A stretch of 64,000 nt of DNA from Chthonomonas sp035294165 (GTDB taxonomy: Bacteria; Armatimonadota; Chthonomonadetes; Chthonomonadales; Chthonomonadaceae). Positions 8,030-17,613 of this stretch are shown piece by piece. How positions within the stretch are numbered: the first letter of the stretch is position 1; every line of letters starts with the position of its first letter. Made by a program: the position numbers and the translations under genes. The stretch is taken from assembly GCF_035294165.1 (NCBI RefSeq), contig NZ_DATGLN010000207.1:84867-148866 (forward strand). Direction: 5' to 3'. Below the pieces are notes generated by a model. It had not been told where the DNA came from, ran no database searches, and saw nothing but the letters and a program-made list of their open reading frames with translations.

Positions 8030-8741
8030 GGATCGCTTTGAAAATGACTCGCACGGAAGTGCCTCTGCGTGGGGTTTTGGCAGGATTGACCATCCAGTCG
8101 TTTTGGATCTCGTGCATGGGGTTATCTAAAATAGCGGCAGGGTCGTGCCAAACTGCTACGAGCGAACCACAGAGATCGGCCTCAAAGCCCTCAGGCAAAA
8201 TGCGCGACCCTGTGAAGACCCAAGGATGATGCGGCATCGGGCTGTTGTTAGAACCTTTCATGAGGAAGTCTTCCGCACGGGCTTCATGTTCTTTGCCATT
8301 GCGGTCTTCCCAACGCACAAGGATATCCACCGGATCACCCTGGGGTGATGTGGGGTCGCCTTGATATTGCAGCACGTTTTTCGGTTCGAGACCTAGCAGT
8401 AGAAGCCCCACTTGAAGGTAGAGTGGTCTGACGTCGAGCCGAAGGAGGCTTTCGTATGTCTTTCCCATAGGGGTGACGGCGAGATATTCCACATCGCCCG
8501 AATCCATGTTGATCTCACCGGGGCACGTTAAGGTGTGTGCTTTCATATCAATAAGCAGGGTGCCAAGGCGGTAGAGGTTATCCGTGATCTTTTCAATAGG
8601 AGATGCTTTGGTAGAGGAGACCTTCGCTGGCGACGGATTCGGTGGTGGAGGTGAGTCTAGAACGGCCCTAAGACAGGCTGAAGGGCTAGAGAGGGTTGCA
8701 GCGATCAGACCAATGTTGAATAGCTTGAAGAACCTCATCAC
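7992..8741 (-). CDS. secreted YdjY-domain protein
   Basis: A 249-residue protein with a short basic N-terminus and hydrophobic stretch (LFNIGLIAATLSSPSACL) ending in a cysteine, possibly a lipoprotein signal, followed by a Pro/Ser linker. The globular part has features I associate with YdjY-like domains: TLTCPGEINMDSGDVEYLAV, YESLLRLDVRPLYLQVGLLL, PVDILVRWEDRNGKE, HHPWVFTGSRILPEGFEADL, and SLVAVWHDPAAILDNP. The molecular role of the domain is unknown; such proteins occur beside secreted cyclase-repeat proteins in Planctomycetes and Armatimonadota. It starts 8 bp after the upstream gene (GTG 8741 or ATG 8738) and overlaps the downstream permease gene. Confidence 0.75.
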   Translation of the reverse strand: MMRFFKLFNIGLIAATLSSPSACLRAVLDSPPPPNPSPAKVSSTKASPIEKITDNLYRLGTLLIDMKAHTLTCPGEINMDSGDVEYLAVTPMGKTYESLLRLDVRPLYLQVGLLLLGLEPKNVLQYQGDPTSPQGDPVDILVRWEDRNGKEHEARAEDFLMKGSNNSPMPHHPWVFTGSRILPEGFEADLCGSLVAVWHDPAAILDNPMHEIQNDWMVNPAKTPRRGTSVRVIFKAIHVPDQTHPDKKP

Positions 8742-8749
8742 CGTTCGAC

Positions 8750-9859
8750 CTACTTTTGGTATATCGGCAATAAGCCGGCCGGTACCTGAAGTACAAGAAT
8801 GGACATTGCGGTGGCATAAACACCGCCTGCATCGGAGCCAAAGGGGGTATCTTCCCAGCTTCCGTTTGCGTTTTGGGTGCGGACGAGTTCATCGCGAATG
8901 GCGGGGTACCAGGTGCGCCAAAGCGTTCCGCCCTCTTGGTAGGCCGCTTGGGTGACATAGTAGATGGCATAGTGGAAGTGTTCTCGATAGAGCCAGAAGT
9001 TGCGTGCATCGAGGGGATGTTCGGCCAGATAACGAAGGCCATTTTGACATTCTGGAGTGTTGCTGAGATGAGAGAGATAGAGGGCAAGCACACCGGCACC
9101 GGTTCGAGCAACGTTCGATTGATTTTGACCGATTTGGTAGCTGAAGCCACCATCTGGGTTGGCGGCACGGCGAATATAGCCGATAGCGCGATTGAGGGTC
9201 TCTTGGGAGACGGCGAGGCCGGCATTTTGGCAGGCCTTAAGAGCCATAAACTCGACGATCGTGACAGACAGGTCGGCATCGCCTGGACGAGGCATATAGC
9301 GCCAGCCTCCATCGAGCCAGGGTTGGCCGTTTTGGTTTTGCGTATCTTCCAGGAGGCGAATGGCAGCTTCCAGTTTCGGTTTAAGGCCGCGCAGGCGGGT
9401 CATACCATAGACTTCGGCGAGAGCAAGTAGAGCAAATCCGTGTCCATACATGGGAGGTCCCCCATTGGCGCTACGAATGAGGCCGGGTGGGGCGAACTGT
9501 CCGCTCATTTGAACCTGTTTGGCAAGCCAATCCACGGCTAGATCGAGATTGGTGCCGTAGGGGCCGCGGCCGGGTTGATAACCTGCGGAAAGGAAGGCAA
9601 GAAGGCAAAGGCCGGTAATGGCCACATCCTCAGGGTAGCCTCCACTCGCCCAATGGCCGTCGGGCATCTGCTGGGCAGCCAAGTATTTAAGGCCACGTTC
9701 CACGGCGCGCTCCGATTGCGGCGTGCCAAGGTAGAGACGCGCTTCGACATCCCAAGGCGATACCGGACGTCTTGTTCGTTGTTGGCCGGCGAATGCAGGC
9801 GCCGTTGTTAGCAAGAGCGGTACGGCAACTAAGAGCGCACTCCATAAGTGGCGCTTCAT
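8750..9859 (-). CDS. secreted prenyltransferase/squalene-oxidase repeat protein
   Basis: A 369-residue protein with a clear Sec signal peptide (LWSALLVAVPLLLTTAPAFA). The mature part is an alpha/alpha toroid built from QW-like repeats, for example AVERGLKYLAAQQMPDGHWA, AIRLLEDTQNQNGQPWLDGG, AIGYIRRAANPDGGFSY and ELVRTQNANGSWED. These repeats occur in squalene cyclases, but the DxDD catalytic motif is not visible and the protein is much shorter than a cyclase and exported. A binding or inhibitor-like role is therefore more likely than terpene chemistry. It overlaps the upstream DUF4175-like gene by 4 bp (ATGA), so the two are probably made together; DUF4175-like and repeat proteins of this kind are often neighbours in Planctomycetes. 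Confidence 0.85.
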   Translation of the reverse strand: MKRHLWSALLVAVPLLLTTAPAFAGQQRTRRPVSPWDVEARLYLGTPQSERAVERGLKYLAAQQMPDGHWASGGYPEDVAITGLCLLAFLSAGYQPGRGPYGTNLDLAVDWLAKQVQMSGQFAPPGLIRSANGGPPMYGHGFALLALAEVYGMTRLRGLKPKLEAAIRLLEDTQNQNGQPWLDGGWRYMPRPGDADLSVTIVEFMALKACQNAGLAVSQETLNRAIGYIRRAANPDGGFSYQIGQNQSNVARTGAGVLALYLSHLSNTPECQNGLRYLAEHPLDARNFWLYREHFHYAIYYVTQAAYQEGGTLWRTWYPAIRDELVRTQNANGSWEDTPFGSDAGGVYATAMSILVLQVPAGLLPIYQK

Positions 9860-12800
9860 TTTCCTTTTTTCTCCGCAAGGCTCTCGTAGTATCGGTAGAC
9901 AAAATCTTGGAATTCGGGTGGGATTTTCTCGCGTCGGCCTTGTTGGAGGGCTCGTTGGGCGCGTGGATCGAGAGAGGGCTTGCCCGCAAGCATGTTGGGG
10001 CTGAAGAGGGCTCCACGCTGAACGCCTTCGAGGCGGGTAAAGGGTTGCATTTGTGGTTGGCTACCCGGGCGCTGCATGGGGCGTGGGGCGCCCTGCATGG
10101 CCTGCTGCATGGCTTGTTGCTGTTGCTGCTGTTGTTGCAGGGCTTGCTGCACCTGTTGTATAGCTTGGTCGAGGTTATGCAAGGCTTGGTCTTGCTGCTC
10201 TTGGGTGGGGCGACCCGTCTGTTTTTGGCTCAACTGTTGTTCGGCACGTTGCATATGTTGCCCTGCCTGCTGTGCAGCTCTTTGCGCATCGGGCATCTGC
10301 TGAAGGTGTTGTGCAGCCCCGTTGGTAATCTCTTCGGTCATCTGCTGCCCTCGGTCAAGATGCTCCGCCTGTTGCTGTTGTTGAGGGGATAAGGAGTGGT
10401 CGGGCCGTTGTTCGCGCTCTCGGTCGAGCTGGCCTGTTTCTTGGCGCAGTTGGTTCTGGAGCGAGCGGCCTAACATAAGTTCACCGAGGGTTTCGGCCAT
10501 CTCATCCTGCTGGGCTGCGTTCGCTCCCTCTTGGCCGTTTTGTTGATCGGCCTGTTGCTGACCGCTGCTATTTTGGGCCTGCATTTGCAGAGCTTTCGCG
10601 ATAGCATCGAGAGTACGCGCCGCGTTTTCTTGGGCCTGCTGAGTTGAAGTTCCGGTGTTTGGTTCATCCTGATTAAGATTTTTGCTTGCCTTATCCATTT
10701 GGCCTGCTGCCATGCGCATGGCGCGTTGGAACGCGGGCGAGGGAAATTTACCGGCAAGTTCGTTGGCTTGGTTTTCTGCGTCCTCTTGACGGGCACCAAC
10801 TTGGCGCCGCTCACGCATATCGTTGCTATCGAGGTTCCCTTGTTGGGCGGCCTTATCGAGGCGGCGGGTGGTATCGAGCAGGCCATGTTGCAGTTGTGCA
10901 AGCTCCTGCACCTTCTCGGCAAGTTGTTGAGCCGCTTGGATTTGTCGGAGTTGTTGAGCGGCTCTTTGGGCGTTCTGGGCTGCTTTTTGAAGGTCTTGTG
11001 CCGCCTGATTAGCAGGAGACTGGGCTTGTTGTGGGCGGTTCTGCTGAAGCTGTTGTCCTGATTGCTGAAGGTTCTGTTGAGCATTTTGTAGGTTTTGTTG
11101 GGCTTGGGGCACGCCTTGCAGAGCGTTTTGTGCTTGTTGAGCCTGGCGTTGTATCTGTTGTTCTTGGCGGCTCAAAGCATGGCTTTGAGAGGAATCGGGA
11201 TGCTGCTGAATCTGGTTAGCCACACGCCGTTGTTGCTGGGCTAGCTCTTGGAGGCGTTGGGCCTCCTGCTCGAGCTGCTCGGCAGAAGTCATTTGGTTTT
11301 GTTGTCCTGCAGCCTGTTGTGCGGCCTCGGCAGCCTTTTGAAGCGCTTGGGCTGCGCGATCTTGGTGCGGGGCCGCGTTTTGCGGGTTGTTTTGTTGAAG
11401 ATTTTGCTGAGCCTGTTGTTGGTTGGAGTGCACTTGGCCCTGTTTAAGCGCTTCTTCGGCCTGTTTAAGCGCCTGGGCGGTCTGTTGATCACCGCGTTCT
11501 TGGGCGGATTGCGCCGCGCGTCGCAGTTGCTGCTCCAGTTGTTGGGTCTCTTTGTTGACCTGCGCCTGCTGTTGGCGTTCAACCTGCAGGCCCATCTTAT
11601 CTTCGGGTGCCATCGTTTTGTTATTTGAGCGAAGGTCTTCTGCAATGGCCCGAGAGCTATCGGCAAGTTGCTGTTGTTGTTGTGCAAGGGAGGCCGCTTT
11701 TTGGGCTAACTGATCGGCCGAAGGGGTGCGCGAGAGAAGTTGCTGGATGCGATCGAGTTCTTTTTGAATGCTATTTTGTTGCCGACCGGCTTGGTTGAGA
11801 TTGTCGAGGCGCTGTGGTGCTTTGGCCGATTCCGCTTGCTGAAGCGTTTGTGCTGTGGCGGGCATTTTCTGGTTGGCCTGAGCTTGCAGGGCGTCTGCCG
11901 CCTGTTGGCGTCGGTTGAGTTCAGAGGGCGTAGCCAACTCGTTATTTTGAAGCTGCTGGGTGAGGTTCTGAACTTCTTGGGCTAAAGACCGGGCCTGTTC
12001 GGAGGCGGCCATCTGTGTTTGAGCTGCCTGTGAGATGCGATCGGGGGCCGGATGAAGGCGGGCTTGCTGGGTCTGTTGCTGGGCCTCGTTCTGAGTGCGC
12101 CGCAGCTCCTCTAGCGCATGCTGCTCTTCGTCGAGTGCCTCCTTCAGCCTCTGTTGCATTTCGGGCACACTAACAATATGGATATGATAGGAGAGCGAGG
12201 TGGTCGTGTGGGGGCCATCTACCGCATCGTTATCGGTGGCGCTTACATTATAGGTGATGACATCGCCCACGTGAGGCTGAATGCTTGCCAGATGCCAGCG
12301 GAGTCGAATGTCGGCAGAGGGAGCACCGGTAGGTCCTGGCAGTGGGAGTTGATGAATGGGTGCTCCCTTTGGTAGAGCGGATGAGAGTTGCGTTGGGTCT
12401 TGATGCGCTTTTTGGTAGTTCAAGTCCATGCGGTCTATACCAAAGTCATCGGAGGCATGGGCCACCAGCGGCAGCGAGCCATTGGGCACGAGATCAAGGT
12501 CGGTGGCCGGTCGCTGGATTTGAACCGAGGGAGGCTGATCGCGCTCCATACGAATGGTATAGGTGGGGCTATTGGGGTTCGTGAAGCCATGCTGGTCGGT
12601 TAGAATGAAGCGATAGGTGCCGTTTTGCATCACATTGAAAGCACCTGAGAGTGTTTTGCCGGCGATATGCCAAGCAGATGGTACCCCGTTGAGGTAACAG
12701 AGGGCGGAGCGTAACGGGGTATTGGTGGTAGCGCTCACTTGAATATACGACCCTTTGAGGGCGGTAAAGCTGCCTGTGGGCGCATTGATGATCTGGGGTG

Positions 12801-13737
12801 GACGATGGGTATAGGCCGGGAACTGGATGCGCAGCCGGACATTCACGATAGTAGGAAGCGGCACAACCGTAATATCTCGTGTATTGGAGCGCCCATCGTT
12901 GGCGAGGGCAACAAGCGATACGCTTTGTGTGAGATGTGCAAGGCGGTAGCGAAAGAGAGAGCTTTTGAGAGAGCCGGCGGTTTGAATGGTAGTAGGCCGA
13001 TCGAGCGCTATCGTTTGCCAAATGTCGGGAGGGTCGGTCTGCCGATGGATACGGAGCGTGCACTGTGTGGCCGGTTTGCCCCAAGTTTTAATGGTGATCC
13101 ATGTCGAAGCCCCTTCGGGCAGGAGAGTTTGTTCGGGAAGAACCTGCAGGCGAGTTGCGGCGAAGGGGGCGATATCTTGTTTTGGGTAGGAAAGACGCAG
13201 TATCCAGACACCGAAAGCTTGACCGGCAAGCAGAATGTGCAGCAGTAGAAGAAGGAGACAAGCAAAAGCGACAAGGGTAGCACGTTGAAGTGGTGTGGTA
13301 TTAACAGCTTTGCGAAAGTCGAGGTCGGCAGCGATCTGGTGGGTTTCGCGAAGCAGGGATTGTGCGAGGGTAGGAGAGAAGCCGGCGGCGTCGGAAGCCA
13401 AGGCAGGCATAAGGCTAAGGCTGGTGAGAAGTCGTTCTGCAAACACCGGGAATCGGCGTTCCACCCTAATGGCCAATTGTTTATCGGGCAGCCTGCGAAG
13501 CAAGGCAGCGGCAAGCGTTATGGCTAGGGAAAGCAGGGCGAGCGCAATAAGGAGATCATGCCAAACGACTCGGCCGGTATAGGAGAGGGTGATATAGCGA
13601 TCCACATAGAACCCAATGATGATAAAGAGGATAGATAGGCTCAGCGTCCAGAAAAGGCCTGACAATGCGGTAAGCAGGCGATAGCGTGTGCGTGCGGCCT
13701 GAAGTTTGGCAATCAATAAGTTATTCGGTGTTTCCAT
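9856..13737 (-). CDS. giant Gln-rich coiled-coil membrane protein, DUF4175-like
   Basis: A 1293-residue protein. Two hydrophobic helices near the N-terminus (about residues 20-45 and 60-80) and a third near 150-175 (LVAFACLLLLLLHILLAGQA) bracket a short basic loop containing RRFPVFAERLLTSL. Residues 190-520 are beta-rich with Ig-like strands (PTIVNVRLRIQFPAYTHRPP). From about residue 530 to 1220 it is an extremely Gln/Ala-rich coiled coil, including an eight-Gln run at about 10110-10140. The order three helices, beta region, long helical tail matches DUF4175 proteins of Planctomycetes and Proteobacteria, whose function is unknown. Most of it is predicted to lie outside the cytosol. The composition is low-complexity but the frame is unbroken over 3.9 kb. 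It sits between a small unknown gene and the squalene-repeat gene. Confidence 0.82.
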   Translation of the reverse strand: METPNNLLIAKLQAARTRYRLLTALSGLFWTLSLSILFIIIGFYVDRYITLSYTGRVVWHDLLIALALLSLAITLAAALLRRLPDKQLAIRVERRFPVFAERLLTSLSLMPALASDAAGFSPTLAQSLLRETHQIAADLDFRKAVNTTPLQRATLVAFACLLLLLLHILLAGQAFGVWILRLSYPKQDIAPFAATRLQVLPEQTLLPEGASTWITIKTWGKPATQCTLRIHRQTDPPDIWQTIALDRPTTIQTAGSLKSSLFRYRLAHLTQSVSLVALANDGRSNTRDITVVPLPTIVNVRLRIQFPAYTHRPPQIINAPTGSFTALKGSYIQVSATTNTPLRSALCYLNGVPSAWHIAGKTLSGAFNVMQNGTYRFILTDQHGFTNPNSPTYTIRMERDQPPSVQIQRPATDLDLVPNGSLPLVAHASDDFGIDRMDLNYQKAHQDPTQLSSALPKGAPIHQLPLPGPTGAPSADIRLRWHLASIQPHVGDVITYNVSATDNDAVDGPHTTTSLSYHIHIVSVPEMQQRLKEALDEEQHALEELRRTQNEAQQQTQQARLHPAPDRISQAAQTQMAASEQARSLAQEVQNLTQQLQNNELATPSELNRRQQAADALQAQANQKMPATAQTLQQAESAKAPQRLDNLNQAGRQQNSIQKELDRIQQLLSRTPSADQLAQKAASLAQQQQQLADSSRAIAEDLRSNNKTMAPEDKMGLQVERQQQAQVNKETQQLEQQLRRAAQSAQERGDQQTAQALKQAEEALKQGQVHSNQQQAQQNLQQNNPQNAAPHQDRAAQALQKAAEAAQQAAGQQNQMTSAEQLEQEAQRLQELAQQQRRVANQIQQHPDSSQSHALSRQEQQIQRQAQQAQNALQGVPQAQQNLQNAQQNLQQSGQQLQQNRPQQAQSPANQAAQDLQKAAQNAQRAAQQLRQIQAAQQLAEKVQELAQLQHGLLDTTRRLDKAAQQGNLDSNDMRERRQVGARQEDAENQANELAGKFPSPAFQRAMRMAAGQMDKASKNLNQDEPNTGTSTQQAQENAARTLDAIAKALQMQAQNSSGQQQADQQNGQEGANAAQQDEMAETLGELMLGRSLQNQLRQETGQLDREREQRPDHSLSPQQQQQAEHLDRGQQMTEEITNGAAQHLQQMPDAQRAAQQAGQHMQRAEQQLSQKQTGRPTQEQQDQALHNLDQAIQQVQQALQQQQQQQQAMQQAMQGAPRPMQRPGSQPQMQPFTRLEGVQRGALFSPNMLAGKPSLDPRAQRALQQGRREKIPPEFQDFVYRYYESLAEKKGK

Positions 13738-13815
13738 GGCGATAGCCTCGTTAGTTCTTATATACGTTAGACGCTTAGGTTTTCTTTAGGTTACCATTGA
13801 AGAATGTGCTTCTGT

Positions 13816-14259
13816 CTAGCTGCCGATGGGCTGTTGCAGAAAAACTTGAAGGGGATAGGAGGCAATGAGGCGATCATCGCAAAGTAGGCCTGCCACGTGG
13901 ACGCCCGCCTTGGTAATGGGCACCATACGTAGATTAAGGCCGATTTGGATGGTTGCAAACGCCGAGCGTTCCAGGCTATGCAGCACGGTTTGCCACTCGA
14001 AGGGGAGATCGGGGGTTTCTAGGACCGTGCCGCCATCGGGGTCGAGCAGCCGTACCCGTAGGCGACGCGGCGTAGCCGACTGCAGGCGGAGGCTAAAGGC
14101 CACGGCCATGTTGGCATGGAGTGGCAGCTGAGATGTTGTGAGCGCCGAGTAGATACCAATGAGCGACTGTTTGCGCGTATGTTCTTCGGTAATGACGAGG
14201 TCGCAAATAACAAAGTAGCTAACCTGTACTTCGTCTTCTTCCGACATAGGGTTTTCCAT
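13816..14259 (-). CDS. small conserved hypothetical protein (DUF6941-like)
   Basis: A 147-residue soluble protein with no signal peptide. It reads as an all-beta domain: VSYFVICDLVITEEHTRKQS, then LIGIYSALTTSQLPLHANM, then AVAFSLRLQSATPRRLRVRL, and it closes with GVHVAGLLCDDRLIASYPLQ. The opening phrase about a factor that comes with LIGIY is typical of a small family of unknown function that I know as DUF6941; this assignment is from memory. It lies 30 bp after rpoD and 78 bp before the DUF4175-like gene, all on one strand. ATG 14247 is a possible internal start. Confidence 0.7.
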   Translation of the reverse strand: MENPMSEEDEVQVSYFVICDLVITEEHTRKQSLIGIYSALTTSQLPLHANMAVAFSLRLQSATPRRLRVRLLDPDGGTVLETPDLPFEWQTVLHSLERSAFATIQIGLNLRMVPITKAGVHVAGLLCDDRLIASYPLQVFLQQPIGS

Positions 14260-14289
14260 TTCTTCAAGGACATCGTTTTTGAGAAAAAT

Positions 14290-15501
14290 CTATTGCCATT
14301 CGAGATAGGTTCGAATATGACGGCTATAGCGGGGACTGCGTAGCTTTTGGAGGGCTTTCAATTCGATCTGTCGGATGCGCTCTCGCGTCAGGCAGAAGTG
14401 TCGGCCTACCTCCTCAAGGGTTTTGGGGTCACCATCTTCAAGGCCATAGCGCATAATAAGCACCTCACGTTCGCGTTCTTCGAGCATATTGAGGGCATCG
14501 GCAAGTTTCTCACGCAGAATGTTTTGAGAGGCGATTTCGGGCAGGGAGCTATTTTCTTTATCCTCAACGAAGTCGGCCAAGCAGTTCTCCTCACCCTCAC
14601 CGATTGGTGTTTCAAGGGAAAGCGGCTCCGGGGCGATACGAATGATTTCGGTTACCTTTTCAGGCGACAGGTTCATGGCACGTGCGATCTCTTCAACAGT
14701 TGGCTCACGGCCGTACTCTTGAAGCAGTTGAGACGAGATGCGGACGAGCTTGTTGATCGTTTCTACCATGTGGACGGGGATGCGGATGGTGCGGCCTTTA
14801 TCGGCGATGGCACGTGTAATGGCTTGACGAATCCACCATGTTGCATAGGTGCTGAACTTATAGCCGCGGCGATAGTCAAATTTTTCGATGGCACGAAGAA
14901 GGCCGATATTTCCCTCTTGGATAAGGTCGGAGAGGGCCATACCCCGACCATGGTAGCGTTTGGCAATAGAGACCACGAGGCGCAGGTTTGCGCGGGTGAG
15001 GGTATCGCGAGCCTGTTGGGCGGCCCGTTTAAGTTCGGGGTCGTCTTTGTTTTCGCGGGCGCGTAGGATGCACTGGGCGAGACGTATCTCCTCTTCCACG
15101 GTGAGGAGAGGAAATTTCCCTATTTCGCGCAGCCAGGCGTGCACAGCATCGTCAAGGGTAAAGGTTTCGACATCGTCGGAGAACTGCATTTCGGTATAGG
15201 GCAGAGAAGCCATCTCCTCGTCGCAGACAAAAAGGCTGTCATCCACTTCATCAGGATCGGGCCAAGGCGTTGCATTTTCGACCGCGGGCAGAAGGTCTCC
15301 TGTTTGGAGGCAAGGAAGGGCGTGGATATCCTCTTGAAGGGGCAGGGAAACCATTTCGGTTTCCGTTTTGGTGGGCTTAGCCTTTCTCTCGGAGGCCAGA
15401 CGAGCTTGCTGGCCGTTTAGGGAAAACGAACGACGGCGTTGTTTACGTGTTTTGGTCGTCTCGTCCGACGTATAGGTTGTCTCTGCGGCGGCGCCGGTCA
15501 T
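14290..15501 (-). CDS. rpoD: RNA polymerase primary sigma factor RpoD/SigA
   Basis: A sigma-70 protein of about 403 residues. After a basic, low-complexity N-terminus come region 1.2 (AVHAWLREIGKFPLLTVEEE), region 2 (RLVVSIAKRYHGRGMALSDL, FDYRRGYKFSTYATWWIRQA), region 3 (INKLVRISSQLLQEYGREPT) and region 4 (EREREVLIMRYGLEDGDPKT, LTRERIRQIELKALQKLRSP). The helix-turn-helix that reads the -35 box is intact, as is the -10-melting aromatic cluster. A full region 1.1 is not recognisable, as in many short SigA proteins. AAGGAGA 8 bases upstream favours ATG 15501 over the in-frame GTG 15507. It follows dnaG by about 40 bp, the classic macromolecular-synthesis arrangement without rpsU. Confidence 0.96.
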   Translation of the reverse strand: MTGAAAETTYTSDETTKTRKQRRRSFSLNGQQARLASERKAKPTKTETEMVSLPLQEDIHALPCLQTGDLLPAVENATPWPDPDEVDDSLFVCDEEMASLPYTEMQFSDDVETFTLDDAVHAWLREIGKFPLLTVEEEIRLAQCILRARENKDDPELKRAAQQARDTLTRANLRLVVSIAKRYHGRGMALSDLIQEGNIGLLRAIEKFDYRRGYKFSTYATWWIRQAITRAIADKGRTIRIPVHMVETINKLVRISSQLLQEYGREPTVEEIARAMNLSPEKVTEIIRIAPEPLSLETPIGEGEENCLADFVEDKENSSLPEIASQNILREKLADALNMLEEREREVLIMRYGLEDGDPKTLEEVGRHFCLTRERIRQIELKALQKLRSPRYSRHIRTYLEWQ

Positions 15502-15542
15502 GCTCACACTCTCCTTCAGAGGGGGCGCACGAGGCTCTGCAC

Positions 15543-17594
15543 CTAAAGGTTCGGCGCTTTATCAAGAGAGCCTCGAATGAGGCGCACCTTCTGGTGATAC
15601 TGTTCGAGGAGGTCGCGACGCTCTGCCTCACTCACTGCTTGTTGTAGCCGCTGGGCAAGCTCACGCTTCTCTCTTTCCAACAGGTAACTTTGCAGTTGCT
15701 TAAGGCATCCGTCTACAACCTCTATTCGTAACTGTTCATTCGACACGAGATAGGCAGAATCCTCCAAGATTTCTAGCAGAAATCGGGAAAATGAAAAAGA
15801 ATTTTGCGTGTTTGCTTTCTCACCGCTTTGTGCTTCTTCTGCTAGTGCCCGATCGAGGAGAGGGCGAGGGTCTATGGTGCCGTCGGCTTGGGGGGTGGTG
15901 TGGGCGATCCAGTCCAAAAGCTTGACGCCGTAGGGGGTCACCATCAGTTCGGGGCGCAGGTGTTCAAGTAGGCGCAGCCGCCACTCGGCACTGAAGAGGG
16001 CACGTAACAGCTGTCGCTCCGCTTTTTCGGCACGACTAAGTTGTTGTTGAGGCAACGGCTCCTGAATGTTTGAGAGGCTCTGGGATGTGCCAGACAAGCC
16101 ACGTTTTGCGGTTTGCCCTGTGGGGACGTTACGCTGAGGGGGTTTTGACGCCTTTACCGACAATGTTGGCCGAAATGCGGGCAAAGGGGGCTGCTCGCGA
16201 AGAGGGCCTCTGTTTGCCTCCTCGGTAAGTGGGTAGCCAAGTGCCCTTGGGGCTTGGCCTCCTCGGAGATGGGCGGCTGCCGTCTCGATATCGGCCAATA
16301 TCTGTTCGATGACCCGCTCGACGCCGGTTTTTCCAAAGAGCGGATGAAGGAAGGCGATGCGGTCGGCATAGCGTGCACGCACCGATAGTTTCTCAACGGT
16401 AGCGAGGAGAGCTATTGCTTCGGCAAGGGCATCGCTTCTGCCCGTTTCCATTTGCACATTGTGTCTTTCCAAAATACGTTCTAGAAGAAAATCTATGCGC
16501 GGAACGGCTTGGTCGAGGGCACGCTGAAACTCTTCGATCCCGTTCGGATGTTGGAGAAGCGAGGCGGGGTCTTCGCCTAAGGGCAATCGTGCAACACGCA
16601 CTTCGGCGCCCTCAATACCGAGACTTTCCCAAATAATAGCTGCGCGTAGGGTGGCGCGGAGGCCGGCCTCATCACTATCATAGCAAACAATGACTTTGGG
16701 GCTATAGCGCGAGAGGATGCGAGCATGATGTTCGGTGAGCGCTGTGCCCAACGTGGCTACACATTGGGTAAAACCGGCTTGATGGGCGACGATCACATCG
16801 AGATAGCCCTCCACGAAAACCGGTGGCACATCGCGTGCTAGTTTGCGGCGGGCGAAATGAAGCCCGTAGATAACGCGCGATTTATCGAAAAGGAGAGAGG
16901 CGTCGGAGTTGATATATTTGGCCGGCTCTGCCGGGTCTAATGTGCGCCCTCCAAAGCCGATGATATTGCCGCCAATGTCGTAGATAGGAAAGATAATGCG
17001 ATGTCGGAAGGTATCGTAAAAGCCGCTCCCCTCCAGTTTGCGCGCCTTGATCAGCCCCAAAGAGGCGGCCAGAGCAAGATCGGCACCCTTTTTTTTCAAA
17101 TAATTAAGTAGGGCATCCCAACCGGCCGGGGCGTAGCCCAACTCCCAAAGCTTTTGCGTTTCATAGAGCACCCCGCGATGAAGCAGATAGGCTTTGGCCT
17201 CCTCATACCGCTGCAGTTGTTCGCAGAAGAACTCTAAGGCAAGCCGATTAATCGCCAGCATCTGCTCCCGTCGGCTCATCCCTTCCCCGCTTAGGTGATG
17301 CCGGTCGAAAGGAATGCCTGCTCTTTTGGCCAACCACTCCATGGCCTCGAGGAACTCCAGATTCTCCATTTTCTGGATGAATTTAAAAACATCTCCTCCT
17401 TCACCACAGGCGTAGCATTTATATATCTGCAAGGTAGGGCTGACATGGAAGGAGGGGCGTTTATCATCGTGAAAAGGGCAAAGCCCCTTATAGTCTTTTC
17501 CTGCCCGTTGAAGACGCACGTAGGTGCCGATGACATCTACAATGTCGTTATGGGCGCGTATCTCCTCTTTTAAAGCTTGCAGATCACGGAGCAT
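15543..17594 (-). CDS. dnaG: DNA primase DnaG
   Basis: A 683-residue primase that makes RNA primers for replication. The N-terminal CHC2 zinc finger is complete: C39 and H42 in GLCPFHDDKRPSFHV, C60 and C63 in YKCYACGEGGDV. The catalytic core shows FGGRTLDPAEPAKYINS and the Toprim motifs VFVEGYLDVIVAHQAG (Glu) and VIVCYDSDEAGLRA (DxD). The C-terminal third is Arg/Glu/Leu-rich and should carry the helicase-binding domain; it is preceded by a Pro/Ser/Gln linker. Length is at the upper end for bacterial DnaG. AGTAGGA serves ATG 17594. It lies between the M32 peptidase gene and rpoD with short spacers, so co-transcription with rpoD is likely. Confidence 0.96.
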   Translation of the reverse strand: MLRDLQALKEEIRAHNDIVDVIGTYVRLQRAGKDYKGLCPFHDDKRPSFHVSPTLQIYKCYACGEGGDVFKFIQKMENLEFLEAMEWLAKRAGIPFDRHHLSGEGMSRREQMLAINRLALEFFCEQLQRYEEAKAYLLHRGVLYETQKLWELGYAPAGWDALLNYLKKKGADLALAASLGLIKARKLEGSGFYDTFRHRIIFPIYDIGGNIIGFGGRTLDPAEPAKYINSDASLLFDKSRVIYGLHFARRKLARDVPPVFVEGYLDVIVAHQAGFTQCVATLGTALTEHHARILSRYSPKVIVCYDSDEAGLRATLRAAIIWESLGIEGAEVRVARLPLGEDPASLLQHPNGIEEFQRALDQAVPRIDFLLERILERHNVQMETGRSDALAEAIALLATVEKLSVRARYADRIAFLHPLFGKTGVERVIEQILADIETAAAHLRGGQAPRALGYPLTEEANRGPLREQPPLPAFRPTLSVKASKPPQRNVPTGQTAKRGLSGTSQSLSNIQEPLPQQQLSRAEKAERQLLRALFSAEWRLRLLEHLRPELMVTPYGVKLLDWIAHTTPQADGTIDPRPLLDRALAEEAQSGEKANTQNSFSFSRFLLEILEDSAYLVSNEQLRIEVVDGCLKQLQSYLLEREKRELAQRLQQAVSEAERRDLLEQYHQKVRLIRGSLDKAPNL

Positions 17595-17613
17595 AAGTTC
17601 CTACTTTTTGTTT

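Noticed and set aside
10110..10150. CAG/CTG-type trinucleotide repeat
   Set aside because: Mixed CAG/CAA codons of a poly-Gln stretch inside a coding frame; not a pure microsatellite.
9772..10392. Plus-strand Leu-rich frame of 206 codons
   Set aside because: CTG/TTG-rich antisense of the Gln-rich gene; the repeated Leu is a by-product of CAG/CAA codons.
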